Source: Calliopum simillimum (lineage: Eukaryota; Arthropoda; Insecta; Diptera; Lauxaniidae). From it: 64,000 bases of DNA. How positions within the stretch are numbered: the first letter of the stretch is position 1; every line of letters begins with the position of its first letter. A model generated the notes under the pieces. It saw only the letters and a list, made by a program, of their open reading frames with translations, searched no databases and was not told where the DNA came from. Of the stretch, positions 25,519 through 36,253 are shown piece after piece. The translations under genes and the position numbers were made by a program. Location of the stretch: NCBI GenBank assembly GCA_951812925.1, contig OX638370.1, positions 116,574,897 through 116,638,896 of the forward strand. Reading direction: 5' to 3'.

Positions 25519-26562
25519 CACTGTTCAACGGCAAAAAATTATCTGAGTTCAGACCATGAAATTATAATTCCTAGCTATTGACATAGTAGAACTGCATTTA
25601 CAAAATTTTTCCATCACGTCTCAATTTTCAGAAAAATTGACAAATCCAAAATCACGACTTACATCCGCGCGAAAATAAATTAAAAAATTTTTATCCGTCA
25701 GAATTTTATAAACAAAATGTCAAACGATTCAGAAAATAGCAATAATTTCAAATCTGAAAAAAATTTAAAAATCGGTCCGGCAGATTTTTTTGTAGGCCCG
25801 TTTAATTGAGAAAATGTACTGAAAAAACCAAACACCAACCATCTTTAATTACATAAATCTTGCCTAAATCAATACAAAATTAAAAAAACTCTTCACGAGC
25901 TTGTGCGTCATTATTTTAACTTTATATTGATACCAAAAACTTATGGATTAGACCATGAATAATCAATTTATTTCTTTTTGAACAAAAAATGTACAAACAG
26001 AAAGTCATACAAAAGCTATTGAATTTTTGTATCATAGCTACTTGGAAATAAAAGTACTTGTTTGACTTCCTGTATGTACATTTTTTGTTCAAAAGGAAAT
26101 AAGTTGGTTATTCATGGTCCAATCCTTAAGTTTTTGACATCAAAATAAAGTTAAAATAATGACGCATAAGCTCGTCCAGAGTTTTTTTTAATGTTGTATT
26201 GATTTAGGCAAGATTTATGTAATTAAAGATGGTTGGTGTTCGGTTTTTTCAGTACATTTTCTCAATTAAACGGCCCTACAAAAAAATCTGCCGGACCGAT
26301 TTCAAAATTTTTTTCAGATTTGAAATTATTGCTATTTTCTGAATCGTTTGACATTTTGTTTATAAAATTCTGACGGATAAAAATTTTTTAATTTATTTTC
26401 GCGCGGATGTAAGTCGTGATTTTGGATTTGTCAATTTTTCTGAAAATTGAGACGTGATGGAAAAATTTTGTAAATGCAGTTCTACTATGTCAATAGCAAG
26501 GAATAATAATTTTATGGTCTGAACTGAGATAAAAACAAAAACCTGAAATTCGTTGAACAGTG
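25519..26562. mobile_element. near-perfect palindromic element with TAA flanks
   Basis: CACTGTTCAACG at 25519 is mirrored by CGTTGAACAGTG ending at 26562. Both sides are flanked by TAA in the same orientation (25516-25518, 26563-26565). The arms are about 500 bp, with centre near 26040, and match almost base for base. Examples are GTCAATTTTTCTGAAAATTG and CATCTTTAATTACATAAATC with their inverses. No ORF of note. The 3-bp TAA flank suggests a PIF/Harbinger-type target site, but no transposase supports this. Confidence 0.85.
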
Positions 26563-26565
26563 TAA

Positions 26566-28139
26566 TTGACTGAAATGAGCGTTGCAGCACTTTATGAGAT
26601 TTGAAGTTGAATTACGTAAATTGATATACTTAGGGTAATGTTGGGGGTGGTGGTATGGGGTTAGGTGTCGCACAATAAATAACAGAATGCAGCAAGGTGG
26701 CACTAACAGCACTTGATGTATCATTTTATTCAACACTTATCGCATACATATATATGCGTATTTATGTAAATATGCACTAGAACTATAGTATATGTTTGCA
26801 TGATTGTGCATTTACATAAATATCTCAGATGCTTGTGGCAATTGCACAGATACACAAAGGTAAGAGACATTAATGCCACTTATACATACATATACAATAT
26901 ATGCCACTTTATTATATGCATATTTGCATAATTTGGCATTTGCGATTTGTTTCAGTTTCAGTTATGTAAATGTTGCAAGTAAAGTCTAGAGCTGTGATTC
27001 CCTTAACAAGCATTACTTATGCGTAAATATCTAAAGGATACGTAATTACAAATTTTGTTCGAAATTAAATTTAAATCATTAAATTCTTACAAATGCTGTC
27101 GATTGGGTTGATATCTATCGCACAGAACTTTGAGGGCCATCATGAGTAGCTCTAGTGATTAATTAAATCGGTCTGTGCAGCATAGCCCCAGCTAAATAGC
27201 TAAAAGCGCTACACTGCTTTTTTGACAATTTACGTTACCTACCACCACTGTTGCCAGACCGTATGAATGAATCAATGAATGAATGGCTTGGTCACTGGTT
27301 ATTGTTTACCTTTATCTGTCTTTTTAATCTGCAACAACATGAGTTAATCCATTGCAATGCTGATTTATGCGCCCTGCAGCGCTTTTTGTGTTATAATTCC
27401 AGCATTTTATTTTTTTTTTCGAATCGATACAATTTACCTGCCAGCCAGGCCAACATACTCTCTATACAAAATGAATAATTACCCATAGGCCGGCATCGTA
27501 AATTCATTTGTTTATATCTCGCAGCTTAATCCCCGACTACAATCAGCTTAAGCTCTACGCAATGTTGCCAACTTAATTTAAATAAATTATTGACTAATTT
27601 TAAACACATTGATCAATTGTTGCTGCTGCTGCTGCTTTTGTTGTAGGTGTGAATATTAATTTTTTATAATTTTTTTTTTCAAGCAAAATCATTGTAGATT
27701 TAGATTTATTGCCGTATTTTATAGACGTTATGTTTTATTGCATTTTAGATTTATTATTATGAGATTTTATTTAATATTAATTTTTATTGTTGTTGTCAAT
27801 ATTCAGTGTTTTATTGTGATTGAAATTTATTACGAATATAATGGGTAGTTGATACCACCAAAAATGTATTTGACGTTTATATTTAGTGTGAGAAAATTAT
27901 CTGCTTGATTTCGAAAAAAAAAAAATTTTTGATGGAAAGAGAGCCGTAGTCCATATCGAAATGATAAGTGTAATCTGGTAGGATTTTTATAATACAAATA
28001 CTATGATATTTTTATAAATACTCAAGGGGAAAAGAAGCGCTTCAAAAAACCTTCTGAAGAGCTTCTTTTTCTCCAATAAGCGCTTCCGCTTGTTTGTAAT
28101 AAGACGGTAACCGTTATTTTAACTAAGAAAAAAGAAACG
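26566..28139. other. non-coding, nothing recognised
   Basis: A GCTGCTGCTGCTGCTTTTG run lies near 27620 and TGAATGAATCAATGAATG near 27265. No coding evidence. Confidence 0.35.
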
Positions 28140-28190
28140 AATGCAGTATACTGGGCGCGGGTTCAAATCCTGGAGTGTGGCATTTTTTTT
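28140..28190 (+). repeat. tRNA-like B-box fragment with T-rich tail
   Basis: GGTTCAAATCC at 28160-28170 fits an RNA polymerase III B box in 10 of 11 bases and is followed by a T run. The A box is not clear, so this is probably a SINE scrap rather than a tRNA. Confidence 0.4.
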
Positions 28191-28317
28191 TTTTTATTTA
28201 AAATTTTTTCAGTTCAGTTTTTTTTCCTCTTTTTTTAATTTATTTACTTTTTTTAATTAAATTGAAATTAAATACACACTAGCATTCGAATATCAAATTG
28301 TATACCTGTTTATAAGA

Positions 28318-28405
28318 TACGTCAGTGGTGCAGAGGATAAGTTTCAGTTTATCAGTCGGAAGGTCCTAGGTTCGAACCCTGATGTGGTCATACGACAATT
28401 TTTTT
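28318..28405 (+). repeat. tRNA-like SINE head
   Basis: TCAGTGGTGCAGAGGATAAG resembles an A box. GGTTCGAACCC at 28369-28379 matches the B-box consensus fully. A T-rich tail follows. The acceptor and T stems pair poorly, so it is not a functional tRNA. Confidence 0.45.
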
Positions 28406-28726
28406 ATTTTTTAGAGTGATTCAAAAGATTATTATTATTTTCCTAAGTGTCAAAGTCAATCTACAGTGTGTCACAGAAGTATTTTGCATACAAAAAATAT
28501 TCAAAAATTCGAATTAATACTCAAATTTTAGCCGTTTCATTCTTAGAAAAGTAATATTTTTTTTATAAACTTCGAGTCAATGGAACATTAACTTCACTAA
28601 AATAATGCGTTCTAATCACTTAAAAAGAAAAGAAATGATTTATTCATCTTTTTATAAAGTCACAAAAGTATTTTGCTTTTTAGTAAAATTTTACTTTGAG
28701 ATTATTTATCCAGTAAAAACACTTTT

Positions 28727-29160
28727 TTAATAATAACCATGGTAACCATTAATTGAGAAGACATCATCTAAACAACTTTGCAAGGATTTTATCCCTTTAC
28801 GACATTTTCGGTCGGTGTTTTTCCCATTTTTCTTGCAGTACTTGTTTGAGCGCATTTTTTTGATAAAATATGGTATTTTTGACCTTTCCACTAGATAAGA
28901 CCAACAAAATTCTATTGGATTCGAAAAAGAATATCGCGGTGGTGTTTTAATCTCTTTGGTGTTGTACAGAAGTGTCCCAGGATGTGTATTTAGGGTCATT
29001 GTCTTTTGAAAATAAGAAGTCATCTTGTGGTAAGCCCATTTTTAAAGTACTGGGTGCAAATTTTTTTTGTAAAATGGGACTGATATTTATGTCTATCCAT
29101 ATTGCCACCAATAAGTTTAAGTTTCCCCATTCCATAGGCCGAGAACAGCCCACTACACTC
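28727..29160 (-). pseudogene. Tc1-like transposase C-terminal half, left arm
   Basis: Two overlapping frames give MGCSRPMEWGNLNLLVAIWI, then FLFSKDNDPKYTSWD, then FSNPIEFCWSYL. These match MVWGC..GNL, the second catalytic Asp in (Q)QDNDPKHTS, and the third catalytic Glu in NPIE..W. At least one frameshift separates the pieces, and the first catalytic Asp region is absent. Confidence 0.85.
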
Positions 29161-29379
29161 CATCATGTAAAATTATTGCTTTTAAGTTATAGAAGTTAAG
29201 GGTTTTATTTGCTTTATGCCAGACCATATGGCGTCTATCGATCCGATGGAAAGCAAATATTATATTATTGTAACCCATAGAAAGCAAAACTAATATTTTC
29301 GGATCCGATGGTTGTCGCATGGTCTGGCATAAAGCAAATAAAACCCTTAACTTCTATAACTTAAAAGCAATAATTTTAC

Positions 29380-29790
29380 ATGGGCTGTTCTCGGCCTATG
29401 GAATGGGGAAACTTAAACTTATCGGTGGCAATATGGATAGACACAAAAAAAATTTGCACCCAGCAGGTACTTAAAAAATGGGTTTACCACAAGATGACTT
29501 CTTATTTTCAAAAGACAATGGCCCTAAATACACATCCTGGGACACTTCTGTACAACACCAAAGAGATTAAAACACCACCGCGATATTCTTTTTCGAATCC
29601 AATTGAATTTTGTTGGTCTTAAATAGTGGAAAGGTCAAAAAATACCATATTTTATCAAAAAAATGCGCTCAAACAAGTACTGCAAGAAAAATGGGAAAAA
29701 CACCGACCGAAAATGTCGTAAAGGGATAGAATCCTCGCAAAGTTGCTTAGATGATGTCTTCTCAATTAATGGCTTCCATGGTTATTATTA
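29380..29790 (+). pseudogene. Tc1-like transposase C-terminal half, right arm
   Basis: This is the mirror copy of the left-arm pseudogene: MGCSRPMEWGNLNLSVAIWI, then FSNPIEFCWS followed by a stop. The left arm has a Tyr codon at that stop (WSYL against WS-stop). Differences show independent decay since the inversion. Confidence 0.85.
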
Positions 29791-30099
29791 AAAAAGTGTC
29801 TTTTACTGGATAAATAATCTTAAAGTAAAATTTAACTAAAAAGCAAACTACTTTTGTGACTTTATAAAAAAGATGAATAAATCATTTCTTTTCTTTTTAA
29901 GTGATTAGAACGCATTATTTTAATTTTTTTATGAAGTGGTATCAAAGTTAATGTTCCATTGACTCGAAGTTTATAAAAAAATATTACTTTTCTAAGAATG
30001 AAACGGCTAAAATTTTAGTATTAATTCGTATTTTTTAATATTTTTTGTATGCAAAATACATCTGTGACTCACTGTATATCACTTGTGGTAAACAATTTT

Positions 30100-30165
30100 T
30101 TTTTAGAGAGTAAGATTCGAACTGAGGACTGTCCGTGTAATAGGTAGGAACTCATTATTTTGACT
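30100..30165 (-). repeat. tRNA-like B-box fragment
   Basis: The inverse of AGATTCGAACT at 30112-30122 is close to a B box and is followed on its strand by an A run. It mirrors the tRNA-like pieces on the other side of the Tc1 palindrome. Confidence 0.35.
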
Positions 30166-30371
30166 AAGATTTAAAAACTTTTGAGAAAGAGGCATAAAAT
30201 TTAAATATTAAGAAAGTGTCTGTGCAAACAGAATTTGATTTTCAAAAGGTTCCTACAGCACTACAGTAGCCCGATACTAAACCAGCTATTCACGTCTATA
30301 GAGTACGCGTTCAAGAGAGTACCATTGCGTTAGGTGTGAGCAGCCCGATACTATATCAGCTACTCACGACT

Positions 30372-30475
30372 ATCGAATACAATTTTTTCTGGAGCCCTGT
30401 TAAATTTCCTTTAATTCGGTAATACATTTTTTACACAAATTTTTTTGATTTAAAGTCAGAAAAGTTGAGTCAGGG
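30372..30475. mobile_element. foldback family A fragment
   Basis: GTTAAATTTCCTTTAATTCG followed by GTAATACA and a TTT.ATTTAAAGTCAGAAAA stretch matches the inner arm of the copies at 17920 and 33720. Confidence 0.55.
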
Positions 30476-31819
30476 CGACAGTTTAGTCGAACAATTGTGT
30501 CGTATTAATTCAATAGTGATGTTTTCCACTTTGAATACAAATTTAGTCGGCAAACGATTTTATATCCTTCTTTTGAATACTTCTATTGGATCTTGTGAAA
30601 GTTATCAAAAGCCAATTTCGAGTTAAATTTGTCAAAAATGTTGATATCCTAAAGGGATTTCAAGTTTTGTTATTTCCAATATCTTCAAACGGTAAAAAGT
30701 GGAATACATCATTTTTGAATCTTTAAGTCAATGCTCAGTCGGGTACTTAAAATTTGCGAAAACTTAAAATGTATAAAGCTTAGTTTCATGGTATGTATTT
30801 GCTCAAAACAGCTTCATCTTCCATTTTAGTATTAATTCTACACCACATGGCGCTTCCTATATTTCATTGATTACTTGAGTTGATCACAAATCGTTTGCCA
30901 ATATCTAAGTGATTTCGAAATTTATGGCCTGATTGAGTCACTAATTGGTCTCTATGTCTGCATTTTCTTCCTTGTGCCCCATATATGTATGTAAAAATGG
31001 ATGAATCGGGTTTTGCAATCAGCACTTGGCGCTCACTCTCCAGTGGTCTAGGCAAAACGAAAAAAAAATAAAACTCAAACGCAGACGCTTTTACTGATCA
31101 TCGATTTTCATACGTTGTTGGTTGGTTCTTGTCCGCAGGATGCCTGGTTGGAAATGAATAAATAAACGTACATGTTTGTACGTTCAATGGCCTACAGGCA
31201 TTTTGGCTAATTACTAACTCGTTCGCTGTTGAAAGTATTGCTTGTTCTTGTGGATTTGATTTTTTTGTCCCGTAGTGTTAACGTCGTATTTTGCCATTTG
31301 TTGAAGATAATGGCTGCGTTTTTGTTTCGATTGAATTGGCATAAAGTGATGAGCCAGTTGAAGGAAATAAATTCTTTCATCACCAAAATAAAGTTAACAA
31401 GATAAAGAATTAAATAATATCCTATAAGTAATGTAGTTGAAATTCTTTATAATCAAGCGACCAGCAACATCTGCACATTGCCCAATGATATTGTTAATGA
31501 CCGGCACCTATTGTTATAGTTGTTCCAAAAGGAAAATTCCAAACAAATTTCATGCTGTACTTGCAATTTAGTGCATAAATTAATAATTGAAAAGGAACCT
31601 ATCACCTAAGGATAGGATGTTGGCAATAAAAACTTTCTAGATTCGACTTAGATGCAACCATAGCAAGTGCACTAACAATAACAATCAAGTTATGCCACTG
31701 TGGCAGTAAGCATTTTTACTCAAAGTCTTAGAAGAACTGCAGCCTGAAGTCTACATGCTGCGGAATTTCGTATTCTGCATAGTCATATGTATGCACATAC
31801 TTATGTATGTACATAAGGG
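30476..31819. other. non-coding, nothing recognised
   Basis: ORFs here are short and without family features. A TATGTATG-type run precedes the hAT insertion at 31790-31812. Confidence 0.35.
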
Positions 31820-31889
31820 GTAAATTTCAGTGGCGAGTCTAAGGGGGGGCGATGGGGCTGATCGGCCACCCTTCTCAAGCCAAGTGAAT

Positions 31890-33172
31890 ACATATTTTTT
31901 TAAATTATATTTATTTATTTATTTTATTTTGGGTTGTACAGCAAGACATAGTCTTTTATAGTACATCAATAATACATATAAATATACTTGTGAACAGCTT
32001 AAATATATTCTTAACTAATTGATTTTACACAAAAAAAAATAAAAATTTTGGTAAACAAGAGTATATAGCAAAACTTGATAATCTAAGAATAATTAAGCAT
32101 ATAAATAAAAATAAAAAGTGAGAAAACAGATAGTGGAAAGTGGAATAAAAAAGTTAGCGAGAGTTTAAGAAGTAGTTATTTACGGCATGCTTAAAACTGT
32201 TTCTTAAAGCTATTTGTCTGATATTAATGGGTAATGAATTCCACAGTCTAATGGTGCTTATAAAAAAGAATCTAGAGCTATTCAGGTAGTTGTACCTAGG
32301 AATAATGAAATTGAGTGATCTAGTAGATTGAGGGAAAGTTAGTTTTTCAAAAAGGTATTCAGGCTTTTTAGTATAGACTAGTTTATGAAGGAACATTATG
32401 TTGCGAATATCTAGATACTCCAACAAACCGCAGCCAAGAATTCCTTTACTTATTTCAGAAATGTGCTCAAATCTAGAGATACCGTAAACATATCTAGCCG
32501 CATTGTTGAAAGCTACAAGGAGTTTGTGCTGTGACTGAGAGTCTAGCCTACTATAGACAACGTCAAAGTAAGTTATATGAGGCATAATCAATTGTACTAC
32601 AAGTCTGCGTCTAGTCTCAAGAGGGGTAAAGTCTACTGAGGTACGTAAATAGCGTAAGGTTCCGTATATTTTTCCAATTGTGGTATTTATATGGTCAGTG
32701 CAAGTAAGTTTAGAGTTAAAAATTAAACCAAGGTTTTTTATTTTATTAACCACATTTAACTGAGTATTCCCAATGTACAAGGGCGGAATATCTATAAGGC
32801 TTGTTTCAAATCTTGCAATTGGCAGCACTTTAGATTTTGTGGGATTAATAAATAGCAAGTTGGTAGCGGCCCATCGATTCAGTGCGGACAAGTCTGAGTT
32901 CAGTCGGTAATTCAAGTCTTCAATAAGACCTATAGGTCTAGAGAGATAAATCTGGATGTCATCAGCGTAGGCGTGTACTTTAGAGTATTCACAAGTCGAA
33001 AATATGTCGTTAATGAACATAGAGAAAAGTAAGGGACCTAAGATAGATCCCTGAGGTACTCCAGAGTTAATAACTTTAAGGCTTGAGAATGTAGTCCCTA
33101 TTTTGACCCGTTGTAAAGATTTTAAAAACATTCTCTTATTATCTAGAAATGTAGTCAATCGGCTCCCCTCTT
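31890..33172 (-). mobile_element. 5'-truncated non-LTR retrotransposon
   Basis: The unit holds the reverse-transcriptase ORF at its 5' end (33172-32154), a 3' UTR of about 260 bp and an AAATAAATAAAT tail on the minus strand near 31895-31930. The endonuclease and the first part of the reverse transcriptase are lost, as is usual for incomplete reverse transcription. Confidence 0.85.
32154..33172 (-). pseudogene. LINE ORF2 fragment: reverse transcriptase, CR1/Jockey-like
   Basis: An open frame of about 340 residues begins inside the reverse transcriptase. It has SGVPQGSILGPLLF (RT block 4), AYADDIQIYL with the catalytic YADD, and LGLIFNSKL in the thumb region. The C-terminal domain ends SRFFFISTIRLWNSLPINIR, typical of CR1/Jockey-clade elements without RNase H. 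The frame has no internal stop, so the insertion is fairly young. It cannot move by itself because the 5' half is missing. Confidence 0.9.
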
Positions 33173-33194
33173 GACAATGCTGGATCCGCCACTG

Positions 33195-33295
33195 GTAAAT
33201 TTTAAACCCCACCAGGCATAATTTTTTGTTAGACTATGCATCCTCTATCACCTCCCAGAAGCTTTGTTACTTTATGCAATGCACCCTGTAGAAAA
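33195..33295. mobile_element. foldback family A terminal fragment
   Basis: TAAACCCCACC, GCATAATTTTTTGTTAGAC and CTATCACCTCCCAGAAGC match the right terminus of the copy at 49075-49156. The hAT-type element lies at the edge of this fragment. Confidence 0.7.
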
Positions 33296-33479
33296 TATTC
33301 GATTTTTTTTCGTTACTACGCGGTCGGAAAAATGCTTTTTTACTCAAGAGTACGAAAAAAATTTATGAAGCACAAAATGTTTAGAATTGTCAGGAGAATA
33401 AATGTGAATTTTTGCAGAATTTTTCGAAACATTTAATAAATCTTCAAAAATTGGCCAAAAAAAATCTGAAAAAACTTTT

Positions 33480-34790
33480 GCCGCATAAACTTTTTTCGTA
33501 AGTTTCCTTGCTTTTGAGTTAAAAAAAGCGTTTTTCCCTAACGTTTTAAAGAAAGTTTCAGTTAATTGTATGATCTTTCTAAGAGTTGTTCTGGTTCATA
33601 GGGCTTGAAAGGAAGTTCTTAACATAAAAAGATGATATTTTAAAGTTTTTTTCCCATTTTTTTAGATTAAAAAAGTCCCGTTAACATACCCTTTAATAAT
33701 TTTTTTTGGAATCCTCATTGAATTTTCTTTAATTTGGTTTATCATTTGCGTTGCCAATTTCTTTAATTTAGGTCGGAAAAACTACGAGAATTCGTTTGAA
33801 GGCCCTACTCTCAGGGAAGAATTGGTTTGTAAAATCAACTACTTTGCTGTTCATTCAATGTCAAAGATTAGTGGGTAAGTTCAACTAAAATACGACAATG
33901 TGACATACATGGTTAGGTCTTGTTCTTTTTATGCCTTCTAACCATGTAGATCGTCACGAAAAATGTGAATAAGAACAAGTGTCTCGCAATATTTGCAAAG
34001 TTTAACGAAAACGTGTGCATGTATGGTGCCGAAATAAAGTTAAATGGATAAAACCGAAAAGTACGAGGAAGCTGAACACCTAAAAATAACCATTGAAGAA
34101 GAAACCGGTCCGGATGATGAACTTCAGGAACTTTTAAAAGTAATCAAAAAGATATAAAACATGTAAAACAAATAAACAAAACAAATAAAAATGCATTTGA
34201 ACGTATCGCGAATGTTTTTTAAATCAAAAGGAATTTTTCTTTGAATCAACCTCAAATGTTTGTTAAATCAAAAGAAAATGTCATTTGATTTGAATACTAA
34301 TCACATTCAGTTTAATAACTTCAATCAATAGTTTTACACAGTCAATTCAAATAATTTCACCTTCGGAGCTAAATCGTTACTGATATCTATTGAATCAACA
34401 GTGAATGTTGTCGGTTTTTCCCTGAGTTGATAAAGAGCAGCTCGCATATCATATGCAACGCAACGCATGCGAGTAACCCGTTTCTTATATAGAAAAGTGT
34501 TTTATGCGACCTCAAATTAAAAATTGGTTGCAATAAATGTACATCCGAATTAAAGAAAATTTAACGAAAACACAAAAAAAAAATAAAGAAAGATATGTTA
34601 TTGGACTTTTTTCATCCGAAAACGGCCGCTAAAGTCAAAAAGTAAGAAAAAATTTAATATATCAACTTTGAAGTTTCAGAAGATTTTTTCAAGAACATAA
34701 TCTTTATTCCTTAAGCAAATTAAGGTTTTGATAATGTGCACAAAAAAAAGTTATTAACAAAAAACTGGTTTTTTTTTTCTTTTTTGCTAA
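33480..34790. mobile_element. foldback family A copy with 0.65-kb unique centre
   Basis: The left inner arm (33480-33790) and right inner arm (34480-34790) are inverted to each other, with AAGTCCCGTTAACATACC at the left and GGCCGCTAAAGTCAAAAAG at the right. The centre differs from other copies and contains a 37-codon ORF at 34044. Confidence 0.6.
34044..34157 (+). CDS. 37-aa acidic ORF in foldback centre
   Basis: The ORF reads MDKTEKYEEAEHLKITIEEE and ends LLKVIKKI. It is highly charged and could form a helix. It is not recognised. It may be a first exon or chance; its codon-like composition differs from the AT-rich surroundings. Confidence 0.15.
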   Translation: MDKTEKYEEAEHLKITIEEETGPDDELQELLKVIKKI

Positions 34791-36253
34791 AATGGGCCTT
34801 CGGGAGAATCAAAAGTGCTCTACGGGATGTTTTCGGAACGAAATAAAAAATGACGCAGATATCGTTTCTAAGAGTCTTTCTGCTTTTTCAGATGGTGTGG
34901 GGATGAAACTAAATTTCTACCCAATCTAATATAAAAACATATATTTAAGATTTCAATATACAACTTTTTGTCTTTGCATAACCAATAGAATTTCTTGTCG
35001 AAAATGTTTTTTCGTTTCCTTGAAGTTTCGGCTTCATCTCACTTGAATATGCCACCTTGAAAAGCAATTTAACGCTTAGAGTAGCGCACAGTCGAACAAA
35101 TTGTAATATATTTCTACTTATTAGAAAGTCGTCGAACAGCATTGGTAAATGCAAAAGGTTCTCATCTTGTTCTACAGTGCTATACAGACAAAACTCCAAG
35201 TAATTTTGCACAAAAAAGCAAAGTATCATACAGAAGACCCTAAGACAGTTATGAAGTTTACCTGTTGTTAAGGTTGTTATGAACAATACCAGGCAACAGC
35301 AACAACAAATCGGTGAAAATTGGAAAAAAACGCCTTGCCAAGCAGCTTTTCTTTTTTGCACTTGATGCGTCCGTCTTTCAAGTATCATTCAGTAATTGTC
35401 TGACTGTGTCGAACTGGAACAAATGCAGCGCTGCAATGCATTGCGAATTTATCCATTTGCGGCACCTTATTTGGGTGCAAGAGCATCCCATAATTGATTT
35501 CCTCGGTCAATTGAATTTCTTGTGAAAAGTATAGAAGCGGCAGGATTTTAAAAATTTTGTATACCATATTACAGGCTTATTACCATTTATTTCTAATAAT
35601 TGTAGTAAAATGGTGAAGTTTATGACGCTATTTTAAAGGTACATATGGGCATTTGCCAGGTGACGAACGTGACCGTCGTACACATTTAAAGTGCTAAAAA
35701 ACACATATTTTTATTTTAGTTTTTACTTTACATTATAGCTCCTAGGTAGCACTATAATTAGTGCCAACGTTAATAGCAGGTGTAGTCCTGGTTCTAAAAT
35801 ACACGCAAAAAAGGCACGTAACGAACGTGACAAAAATAGAAGTTGTTTTCGTGCCAATTCAAAGAAAGTCAGAATTCAGCGAAACAAGTCAGAACTTTTT
35901 AGTGCGACTGATCTTAGAATCTTATGCAATAATGTTACTTTATGATATATTTTATTTGATTCAAATATCTTCTGAACTTTTCTTTGTTTTGATCATAATT
36001 TGAATCGATACGTGACAATATAAACGTGACTTTTTTTCCACCATAGAAATTTTAAATTGAAAATCTTTCAAAAAACCAGAATTTCGCAGTGAATGTTGGA
36101 TCACCTTATCTTGTTAAGTTGATGTAATACCGCCATTTTTTCCAATACATATTATTTGGTCTTTGTACTTTTTACACATGTACCAAATTTTATCCATGTA
36201 CGCTAAATAGTTTCAGAGATATGATGATTTAATTTTTTTGGCAAAAATGCCTA
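34791..36253. other. non-coding, some ACGTGAC words
   Basis: The ORF 34945-35388 has no family features. The words GAACGTGACC and AACGTGACA near 35661, 35822 and 36011 foreshadow the CACAAACGTGGCA motif of the next element. Confidence 0.3.

Larger units (their letters stand above)
28464..30074. mobile_element. palindromic Tc1-like element (two half elements, tail to tail)
   Basis: The ends read CAGTGTGTCACAGAAGTATT at the left and CAGTGAGTCACAGATGTATT inverted at the right, each next to TA. That is the Tc1/mariner pattern. The arms (28464-29227 and 29319-30074) are near-identical inverted copies separated by 91 bp. Each arm codes only the C-terminal half of a transposase, reading outward. 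The structure probably arose by inverted duplication of a 3' half. Confidence 0.9.
31828..33194. mobile_element. hAT-type insertion with 8-bp target duplication, carrying a LINE
   Basis: The element starts CAGTGGCGAGTC and ends with the inverse of CAGTGGCGGATC. GTAAATTT stands directly on both sides (31820-31827 and 33195-33202). An exact 8-bp duplication with CAGTGGCG ends fits the hAT superfamily. No hAT transposase is present. Nearly all the interior is a 5'-truncated LINE in minus orientation, so a short MITE was probably invaded by the LINE. Confidence 0.8.

Noticed and set aside
28318..28405. Functional tRNA gene
   Set aside because: The B box is perfect, but the acceptor and T stems do not pair well, and similar pieces lie nearby. 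SINE origin is more likely.
34945..35388. 147-residue minus ORF
   Set aside because: No recognised domain, overlapping plus ORFs of equal quality, no splice or promoter signal nearby.
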